Below are positions 16,501 to 20,270 of a DNA stretch of 20,270 nt, piece by piece. The stretch lies in the NCBI GenBank assembly GCA_016218905.1, contig JACRCS010000945.1, positions 1-20,270 on the forward strand. Direction: 5' to 3'. A program made the translations under genes and the position numbers. The notes beneath the pieces are model-generated. The model saw nothing but the letters and a program-made list of their open reading frames with translations, searched no databases and was not told where the DNA came from. The number at the start of each line of letters is the position of its first letter. The stretch's first letter is position 1. Source of the stretch: Deltaproteobacteria bacterium. Lineage in GTDB: Bacteria; Desulfobacterota_C; Deferrisomatia; Deferrisomatales; JACRMM01.

Positions 16501-16635
16501 GGCGATCCAGCGACCCATGCCGGGATTCGGGACGACGAGCCACTCCGGCTCGAGAGGCGACGGGAGGGGCTCGTCGAGCGTCTCCAGGAGCGCGTCCAGG
16601 AGGCGCTCCAGACGATTGCCGACGTACAGCCTCAT
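13510..16635 (-). CDS. recC: RecBCD enzyme subunit RecC (Chi-recognition scaffold)
   Basis: The protein has 1041 residues, somewhat shorter than the 1122 of E. coli. RecC is an inactive helicase/nuclease homologue that splits the duplex and reads Chi. The start MRLYVGNRLERLLDALLE matches the family's N-terminus, fixing the ATG at 16635. The block PFRVVALLGLDDGVFPRRER, GFDLLAEAPRRGD, DRYLFLEALLSARDVFYLSY and PSVLVSELLD is diagnostic. No Shine-Dalgarno is present; TCGGTCCTCC directly precedes the ATG, the same 10 bases that precede the dus start. Only 15 nt further upstream begins a 150-bp heptamer repeat array. It is first of recC-recB-recD, probably also reachable by read-through from the four-helix gene. 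Chi specificity of this divergent subunit cannot be predicted. Confidence 0.94.
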   Translation of the reverse strand: MRLYVGNRLERLLDALLETLDEPLPSPLEPEWLVVPNPGMGRWIAREVARSRGLAAHLRFYFPDAVVWELVRRVLDGDERGGAFEPDVLPWRVLRLLPECASAPGAEPLRAYLGREADELERFQLSRRVAEAFDRYATFRPQLVLGWEEGEGEHWQAELWRRLCAEAPGQHKGALRARFLERMRKRPPAKGSLPSRLSVFGVSALAPLHVEMLAAFSPHVEVTVYALNPSQSYWGDLSSGPPLLASLGSLGRDFYEHLLAGYDFEERVCFEDPGQATLLRCLQSDLLHLRPRGGGGGEPPLLLDARDRSLQVHSCHGPLREVEVVHDTLLSLFEELPDLRPEDVVVMAPDMEAYAPFAAAVFVAQERPRRIPYTLAERPGAAPGAELCLRLLELCGSRLEASGVLDLLELEGLRRRFGLAHEDLEPIARWVEGTRIRWGRDAEERRARGFPAYGENSWAAGLDRMLLGYAMAGEGDELFRGMLPWEGIEGPEAQSLGRFCELADAVFTTLDELRTPRPPAAWAETFRAVLRRFLPADEAARAEEDLRDALGSLEAAERAGFREPLELRTIRHHLRELAGARSRSAGFLSGGVTFCTLRPMRSLPFRVVALLGLDDGVFPRRERRLGFDLLAEAPRRGDPSARAEDRYLFLEALLSARDVFYLSYVGQSARDGSEAPPSVLVSELLDAAEQGFRHPDRPILDHLVTRHRIQAFSPAYFKPGADFFSYSEENCRAALARATGRRESAPFLTERLAEPDASWRAVPLARLAECLSNPCRFLLRHRFGVDLSGVPEAPPDRETFSLEGLERYALRQELAGALLSGEEPAGRFLFARARGQLPPGNLGAAAFKEAGRETARVAARVSRHLVAPERPPLEVDLSLGEFRLTGTIPGVWDGALVRWRCAKLNGKDWVRLWVEHLTLNCLEEEGLPRASVLVGSEDAWRLAPVEDAPALLSDLLALYGEALLGPLPFFPESSLAYALRAGEPEAALAAAVASWVGNDFSRAEGEDLAYRICFGPDALGARFRELAKAVYAPLLGAREKS

Positions 16636-16650
16636 GGAGGACCGAGTGTC

Positions 16651-16800
16651 GAATGAGGAATGTAGAATGTAGAATGTAGAATGGAGAATGGAGAATGTGG
16701 AATGCGGCCGAAGGTGGAATGTAGAATGTTGAATGTTGAATGTAGAATATGGAATGTAGAATGTGGAATGCGGCCGAATGTAGGATGAGGAATATTGAAT
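16651..16800. repeat. Degenerate 7-nt tandem array (GAATGTA units), left arm
   Basis: About 150 bp consist of GAATGTA-like heptamers with variants GAATGGA, GAATGTG, GAATGTT and GAATATG. A 20-nt higher-order unit (GAATGTGG followed by AATGCGGCCGAA) occurs twice, at 16693-16712 and 16759-16778. It fills the gap between the four-helix-bundle stop and recC. It is inverted relative to the array at 17189-17215. Confidence 0.9.
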
Positions 16801-16816
16801 CGAGGATAGCGACGGC

Positions 16817-17191
16817 TCACAAGCTTCCTCGCTCTTTGTTGGATCTGGCCTTGCGGATGATTGCCGTTAGAATCGAAATCAATTCATTAGCCTCTCCGAG
16901 GAGCGGCTCGAGACTCTCGGCTCGTGCGCTGCCCGAGGCCTTCAGAAGCCGCAGCCAATAATGGGTCTCCCTTGCCTCCTTGAGGGCGATCGAGCACTTG
17001 GAGATGAAATCCGGCTTGCTCTGACCTGCGCAAGCTTCCTCCAAGTTGGCGCCAATGGAAGTTTCCGCCCTGAGGAGCTGTCCCGCTAAAGTTCTCGCGG
17101 TCCCATCCTGGCGAATCAGTTCGCCATGCAATGCAACAACGCGGCAAGCGAACGCGAACGCGCGCGCCTGAATATCCCGGCCTCTTCTCAA
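16817..17191 (-). CDS. Four-helix bundle protein (23S rRNA intervening-sequence / S23 family)
   Basis: The protein has 124 residues. RDIQARAFAFACRVVAL, AGQLLRAETSIGANLEEA, GQSKPDFISKCSIALKEARE, THYWLRLL and ANELISILTAIIRKAR match the four-helix-bundle family first known from ORFs in 23S rRNA intervening sequences and related to Avd, the accessory protein of diversity-generating retroelements. These proteins form pentameric helical barrels with basic surfaces; a cellular role outside DGRs is unknown. The start is TTG at 17191: the frame is closed by TAG just upstream, and no ATG or GTG precedes the conserved helix 1. The TTG is itself part of the heptamer array, and there is no Shine-Dalgarno. 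It lies in the loop between inverted arrays; there is no 23S rRNA or reverse transcriptase in the window. Confidence 0.85.
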   Translation of the reverse strand: MRRGRDIQARAFAFACRVVALHGELIRQDGTARTLAGQLLRAETSIGANLEEACAGQSKPDFISKCSIALKEARETHYWLRLLKASGSARAESLEPLLGEANELISILTAIIRKARSNKERGSL

Positions 17192-17215
17192 TTCTACATT
17201 CTACATTCTACATTG
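17189..17215. repeat. Inverted partner of the GAATGTA heptamer array, right arm
   Basis: CATTCTA-type heptamers on the plus strand are the exact reverse complement of the run near 16658-16681 (about 24 matching bases). The arm occupies the whole space between the SLOG stop codon and the four-helix start and includes that start codon. Confidence 0.88.
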
Positions 17216-17217
17216 CC

Positions 17218-17673
17218 TTAGGCGAAGAGTCCTCGCAGGAACGCGAGTGCTTCCGCATAGATCCCCCCGAACTCGCTCTCCCGGGGGCCGGCGACGTTGA
17301 GGGCCCGGACGGCGTGCTCCCGGAGCCACCGCCGGACGGCCTCGGGATCCGCCGCCGAGAGGTCCACCGCGAGGCACGGCCTCCCGGTCTCGGCCGCCGC
17401 TCGCAACGTCAGGCGCGTGCCCCGACCCATCCGGCCGCGGTGGAGGACGAGCGTCGCGTCCGAGTCCCGCACGTTCCAGCGGGTGCGCTGGGAGTAGGCC
17501 GTGGACGGGGTCTCCCGCAAGGGATAGCCCTCCGGAATCGGGCCGTCCTCGGCGCGGCGGCCCTTGGGGCACCAGCCCCCTGTCGGCAGCCCCGCCTCCC
17601 GGCCGGCATCCAGGGCAGCCCGATCGACGCCTGCCTGGCCTCCCGAGACGATCCTTTCCACGTCGGCTCCCAT
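17218..17673 (-). CDS. SLOG-family putative molybdenum carrier protein (YpsA-related)
   Basis: The protein has 151 residues. SGGQAGVDRAALDAG is the nucleotide-binding first loop of the YpsA-related SLOG clan; GGWCPKGRRAEDGPIPEGYP, TRWNVRDSDATLVL and LNVAGPRESE match the family annotated as putative molybdenum carrier (Pfam Mo-carrier). Biological function is not firmly known: crystal-based Mo binding has been proposed, and SLOG proteins are thought to sense or process nucleotide-derived ligands. The ATG at 17673 is preferred because the conserved fold begins six residues later; an upstream ATG (17724) would add 17 low-complexity residues, and neither has a good Shine-Dalgarno. The stop is followed 2 nt later by the heptamer array and the four-helix gene on the same strand, so they probably share a transcript. 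Confidence 0.85.
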   Translation of the reverse strand: MGADVERIVSGGQAGVDRAALDAGREAGLPTGGWCPKGRRAEDGPIPEGYPLRETPSTAYSQRTRWNVRDSDATLVLHRGRMGRGTRLTLRAAAETGRPCLAVDLSAADPEAVRRWLREHAVRALNVAGPRESEFGGIYAEALAFLRGLFA

Positions 17674-18146
17674 GGCCCGGATTGACGCACATTCGAGCGG
17701 AGGCGGCAAGGGCCGAGTCGGCATGGCCGGGGGAGTGGACGGAATAGTCGAAGTGGACGACGTGGACTCGAGGGGTCCACCGGGTCCACCAAGTCCACTC
17801 CGTCCACCGGCTCCTTCCCTGCGGGGAGGATCTCGCCCTCGCCTCGGAGGGGCGCTGCCTTTCCCACACGAGGAAGAGCTCTTCCCATTTAGGGCAATTC
17901 ACTTCCGCTCCGGACGCCTCGTCTTCCCTCGTCCGGAGGCGCTACGGCGCCCGAGCCGCGCCGGGCGGGGCTCGGCACGTGGCTTGCTAGGACCGGGACA
18001 TGGGCATGCGGTTGCGGACGCCTCCGGCGTGCTCTAAGTTGGGAACTGACTTGCGCCGCGCCGGCGCAGCGAACGTCCGGAAGTATTCCGGTGTGGGGAC
18101 CACGGAGGGGCTATTCCCGAGTTCGCTCGTCCACAAGGAGGAGGGC
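17674..18146. other. Divergent intergenic region between SLOG gene and 115-aa gene
   Basis: About 470 bases separate two divergent genes. It holds the GTCCACnnn palindromic array (17734-17810). The remainder, 17811-18146, has GC-rich dyads such as that around 18055-18065 but no recognisable gene. A minus-strand frame from GTG 17902 runs through the array into the SLOG gene out of frame and looks artefactual. TTGCGG at 18012 with TAAGTT 17 nt later could be a weak promoter for the rightward gene. Confidence 0.5.
17734..17810. repeat. Inverted 4+4 array of 9-nt units (GTCCACnnn)
   Basis: GTCCAC starts at 17775, 17784, 17793 and 17802, exactly every 9 nt. The mirrored GTGGAC starts at 17735, 17753 and 17762, with a degenerate unit (ATAGTC) at the expected 17744. 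The two four-unit arms face each other across a short centre near 17768-17774, so the whole can form one hairpin. It lies upstream of the SLOG gene. Confidence 0.9.
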
Positions 18147-18494
18147 ATGGAAGTTCGAGAGGCAGTACCCGACACCCGAACGGAGAACCTGACGAAGCTA
18201 GCCGCGACCCTCCACGCGGCTCAGGCGCAGGGGCTCCTGCAGAAGCCGGAGATGCTGCGCCAGTTGCTCCTCGGGATCGTCCGGGCGCTCGTCAGCACGG
18301 TCGACGGCAACGCCCGCGACCCGGAGGCCGCTCCCGTCCTCCAGAGCAACGTCTACTGGGAGCACTTCGAGATGGACATCAAAGAGGCGCTGCTGGGGGC
18401 TTTCGCCTGGGTCGACCCGGTCGTTTACAACGCGGTGCGCGACGCCATCGAGATCACGTTCCGGGAGCTGAGGAAGAAGTACCAGTTCTCGTGA
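18147..18494 (+). CDS. Conserved-looking hypothetical protein, 115 aa
   Basis: I do not recognise this protein. It has 115 residues, mostly helical, with an aromatic-rich acidic middle (VYWEHFEMDIKEALLGAFAWVDP, about 69-91) and a basic C-terminus (FRELRKKYQFS). There are no cysteines, signal peptide or membrane segment, so it is likely cytoplasmic. The ATG at 18147 is fixed by a near-perfect AAGGAGGAG about 4 nt upstream, the best ribosome site in the window; the open frame further 5' has no such signal. It is the only intact plus-strand gene in the right half. It is followed at once by a GTCCGACCG inverted repeat that may act as terminator between it and the convergent maf gene. Confidence 0.75.
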   Translation: MEVREAVPDTRTENLTKLAATLHAAQAQGLLQKPEMLRQLLLGIVRALVSTVDGNARDPEAAPVLQSNVYWEHFEMDIKEALLGAFAWVDPVVYNAVRDAIEITFRELRKKYQFS

Positions 18495-18498
18495 GGCC

Positions 18499-18537
18499 CG
18501 GTCGGACCTCGTCCCATCCGTCCGACCGGTCTGACCG
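18499..18537. repeat. Inverted repeat with 9-nt units (GTCCGACCG)
   Basis: CGGTCGGAC (18499-18507) pairs perfectly with GTCCGACCG (18520-18528), which is followed by the variant GTCTGACCG (18529-18537). It begins 5 nt after the stop of the 115-residue gene. It could be a rho-independent-like stem, but no T run follows. Confidence 0.7.
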
Positions 18538-18547
18538 AACCCACCCT

Positions 18548-18614
18548 GGTTCTTGATCGTTGGTTGTCGGTCTTCGGTCGTCGGTTCTCGGCTAACCGAT
18601 AACTGAGAACCGAA
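18548..18614. repeat. Inverted array of 7-nt units (GGTTNTC)
   Basis: Heptamers from 18548 run GGTTCTT, GATCGTT, GGTTGTC, GGTCTTC, GGTCGTC, GGTTCTC, GGCTAAC; then 18597-18614 contains inverted units (CGATAACTGAGAACC), so the 3' end folds back. It lies between convergent genes, ending 5 nt before the maf stop codon. Confidence 0.8.
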
Positions 18615-18618
18615 AAGT

Positions 18619-19215
18619 TCAGTAAGCCAGCACGTCCACCCCGAACCTGCCCAGGAGCTCCGTCAGCGCGATGAGGGGCAGCCCGATCAAGGCGGTGTAG
18701 TCCCGCCCCTCCAGCGCTTGCATGAGTGAGATCCCGAGCCCCTCGATCTTGAAGGAGCCCGCGCACCCCAGCGGCCTCTCCCGAGCCACGTACGCCGCCG
18801 CCTGCTCGGGCGAGAGGTGCCTCAGGCGGACCCAGTACGTCTCCACCGCCGTCTCGCGCCGCCCCCCGCACACGAGCGCCAGGCCCGTGTGAAAGGCGAT
18901 CCGCCGACCCGACATCCGGAGGAGCTGCGCGACGGCAGCCTCTTGCGTGCCGGGCTTCCCGAGGAGCTCTCCGTCGAGCTCGGCGGCCTGGTCCGACCCG
19001 ATCGCGATCCGGTCCGGATGTCGACCGGCGACGCTGAGCGCCTTTCCGAGCGCGTGCCGCAGGGCCAGCTCGGGGCCGGAGAGGCCCGGGCACGCGGCTT
19101 CCTCGTAGTCCGGCGCAACGGCCTCAAAGGGGATTCCGAGCCGCGCCAGGAGCTCGCGACGGGCCGGGCTCGTGGACGCGAGGAGGAGGGGAAGCGACGC
19201 CCCTTCGGGCCTCAC
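18619..19215 (-). CDS. yceF: Maf/YceF-type nucleoside triphosphate pyrophosphatase
   Basis: The protein has 198 residues. Maf proteins hydrolyse non-canonical or modified NTPs to monophosphates. LLASTSPARRELL (11-23) is the substrate-loop signature and IGSDQ (Asp75 as likely catalytic base) follows, then DGELLGKPGT and FHTGLAL. The C-terminal VRLRHLSPEQAAAYV, GCAGSFKIEGLGISL and GLPLIAL match the YceF subgroup, known in E. coli to prefer 7-methyl-GTP, rather than the dTTP/UTP subgroup (YhdE). The start is GTG 19215, overlapping the dus stop as GTGA; the same-frame extension to 19869 is shadow of dus. It is second gene of a dus-maf pair. There is no ATG nearby, and translation is probably coupled. 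Confidence 0.9.
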   Translation of the reverse strand: MRPEGASLPLLLASTSPARRELLARLGIPFEAVAPDYEEAACPGLSGPELALRHALGKALSVAGRHPDRIAIGSDQAAELDGELLGKPGTQEAAVAQLLRMSGRRIAFHTGLALVCGGRRETAVETYWVRLRHLSPEQAAAYVARERPLGCAGSFKIEGLGISLMQALEGRDYTALIGLPLIALTELLGRFGVDVLAY

Positions 19216-20210
19216 GCAGCGCCTGCCGGAGCCGATGCAGGGGCGGGGTTGGAGGCGAAGAACGCCGCGGCCCTCTCCCGCGCGACCGGAAGCGATCGGC
19301 TCGCCTGCACGGACGTCGCGAGGCCGTGGCCAAACGCGTAGTTCCGGCTCACGTAGTGGGTCCACTCCTTGAGCCTTCCAAGGCACCGCTCGCTCGCGAA
19401 GCTCTCCTCCAGGAGCGCCCCGAATCGCTCGTAGAGGGCGGGAATCTCCGGGGTCGGGCCCTGCCAGCCCTTCCCGCCGAGCTCGGCCGCGAGCTCCGCG
19501 GGCAGCCACGGTCGAATCGCCGCGCCCCGTCCGATCATGAGGCCGTCGCAGCCGGAGGCCTCGACGCAGCGGCGGGCGTCCTCGACGCAGAAGATCCCGC
19601 CGTTCCCCACAACCGGCACCTTCACCCACGCCTTCACCTTCCCGATCCACTCCCACCGGGGCCTTCTCCCGTAGGGCTCTCCGTTGAGCCGCGCGTGGAC
19701 GGAGATCAGGTCGACGCCTTCCCCTTCGAGCATCTCGCAGAAGGACCGCAGGCGCTCTTCGTCGAGCCGGCTTCCGAGCCGGATCTTGGCCGAGAGGGGG
19801 AGCGCGGTCCGGCGCCGCGCCTCGGCCACCACGCCGCGGGCCGTCTGCGGCTCCTCCATCAGCCGGCACCCCCCGCCGCGCCGGCGCGCGTCCGGGGCCG
19901 GACAGCCCAGGTTGAGGTCCACCGCGTCGGGTTCCAGGGCGTGCACGGCGTCCAGGGCCGCCGGGAGCTCCTCGGGTCCGGCGACGAGGAGCTGGTAGGA
20001 GAGCGGCCGCTCCGAGGGCGTGCGGGCCAGGTACGGCGAGTGCCTGGGCTCCCCGGGCAGGGCGCGCGCGGAGAGCATCTCCGTGGCGAAGAGGCCCACG
20101 CCGCCGAAGCCCCCCACGACGCGGCGAAAGACCGTGTGGGTGAGCCCTGACATCGGCGCGAGGAGAATAGGAGGATCGATCGCGAGGCGTCCGAACCGAA
20201 GTGGAAGCAT
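19212..20210 (-). CDS. dus: tRNA-dihydrouridine synthase
   Basis: The protein has 332 residues. It is an FMN TIM-barrel enzyme reducing uridine to dihydrouridine in the tRNA D-loop with NADPH. Seen: ILLAPMSGLTHTVFR (15-29), DLNLGCPAPDARRRGGG with catalytic Cys103, SAKIRLG (substrate/FMN), SVHAR, VVGNGGIF and GLMIGRGA. The GCPAP-rrGGG form resembles the DusC/DusB side of the family, but I do not assign a subgroup. The ATG at 20210 fits the family N-terminus; an upstream GTG (20237) lies inside a GC-rich hairpin. There is no Shine-Dalgarno: TCGGTCCTCC sits directly before the ATG, identical to recC. Its stop overlaps the maf start. Confidence 0.92.
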   Translation of the reverse strand: MLPLRFGRLAIDPPILLAPMSGLTHTVFRRVVGGFGGVGLFATEMLSARALPGEPRHSPYLARTPSERPLSYQLLVAGPEELPAALDAVHALEPDAVDLNLGCPAPDARRRGGGCRLMEEPQTARGVVAEARRRTALPLSAKIRLGSRLDEERLRSFCEMLEGEGVDLISVHARLNGEPYGRRPRWEWIGKVKAWVKVPVVGNGGIFCVEDARRCVEASGCDGLMIGRGAAIRPWLPAELAAELGGKGWQGPTPEIPALYERFGALLEESFASERCLGRLKEWTHYVSRNYAFGHGLATSVQASRSLPVARERAAAFFASNPAPASAPAGAA

Positions 20211-20229
20211 GGAGGACCGAAGAGGAGAG

Positions 20230-20258
20230 AGCCCCACCCCGCGCGGGCGGGCGGGGCT
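20230..20258 (-). terminator. GC-rich hairpin upstream of dus
   Basis: Ten-base arms at 20230-20239 and 20249-20258 form a stem that is complete with one G-U pair when read as minus-strand RNA. A pyrimidine-rich stretch, not a clean U run, follows in that direction. It may end a gene lying right of the window or structure the dus leader. Confidence 0.4.
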
Positions 20259-20270
20259 CAGATTCTAGAA

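Noticed and set aside
16651..16800. CRISPR-like array
   Set aside because: Units are 7 nt and contiguous with no spacers, and no cas genes are present.
16632..16820. Small minus-strand protein rich in HSTF/ILHSTF repeats
   Set aside because: It is simply the heptamer repeat array read in one frame, with no start signal.
17201..17902. Minus-strand protein with repeated WT/HVVH residues upstream of the SLOG gene
   Set aside because: The repeats are the translation of the GTCCACnnn array, and the rest runs out of frame through the SLOG gene.
18619..19869. Apparent dus-maf fusion frame
   Set aside because: The first part is a shadow of dus; Maf begins at GTG 19215 overlapping the dus stop.

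Overview
The window is GC-rich bacterial chromosomal DNA (visibly about two thirds G+C, with strong GC3 bias that produces long shadow reading frames). Nearly all intact genes lie on the minus strand. There is no rRNA, tRNA, phage module, classical IS element or CRISPR array that I can support. A complete RecC-RecB-RecD set, a YceF-type Maf protein and a Dus enzyme point to a free-living Gram-negative-type bacterium. I cannot place it to phylum from sequence alone; an acidobacterial, myxobacterial or other deltaproteobacterial-like lineage is only a guess.

Layout: (1) 1-122, the apparent end of a transposase on the plus strand. (2) 189-2645, a tightly overlapping three-gene minus-strand operon: phosphoribosyltransferase, small alpha/beta hydrolase, PHA-synthase-like hydrolase with a serine nucleophile. 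(3) 2971-5024, a decaying or diverging block: an SdhB C-terminal fragment, a DUF2784 membrane protein, a transaldolase homologue whose Schiff-base lysine is a glutamate, and a small cysteine-containing acidic protein. (4) 5025-7240, a gene graveyard: a truncated SDR start, a VOC/glyoxalase tail and a frameshifted alcohol-dehydrogenase tail, plus one apparently intact HNH endonuclease. (5) 7241-7813, a nitroreductase. (6) 8085-16635, recC-recB-recD with stop/start overlaps. (7) 16651-17673, a four-helix-bundle (23S rRNA intervening-sequence type) gene between inverted arrays of a 7-nt repeat, just downstream of a SLOG/putative molybdenum-carrier gene. (8) 18147-18494, an unknown 115-residue protein on the plus strand. 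(9) 18619-20210, dus then a maf/yceF gene.

The most unusual signal is intergenic. Five gaps carry imperfect palindromes, and in each the arms are built of short tandem units of 7 or 9 nt with a different consensus: an ATCTGCG-type 9-mer at 7953-8035, a GAATGTA 7-mer at 16651-16800 with its inverted partner at 17189-17215, a GTCCACnnn 9-mer at 17734-17810, a GTCCGACCG 9-mer at 18499-18537, and a GGTTNTC 7-mer at 18548-18614. One of these encloses the four-helix-bundle gene, an arrangement resembling 23S rRNA intervening sequences (an ORF in the loop of a long stem) but located outside rRNA, between a SLOG gene and recC. This is my best candidate for an undescribed element.

Functional reading: RecBCD is the double-strand-break repair and foreign-DNA degradation machine. 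Dus and Maf/YceF deal with tRNA modification and non-canonical nucleotides. The PRT/hydrolase operon resembles poorly characterised clusters linked to PHA metabolism or stress. The middle block looks like a site of repeated insertion and decay.
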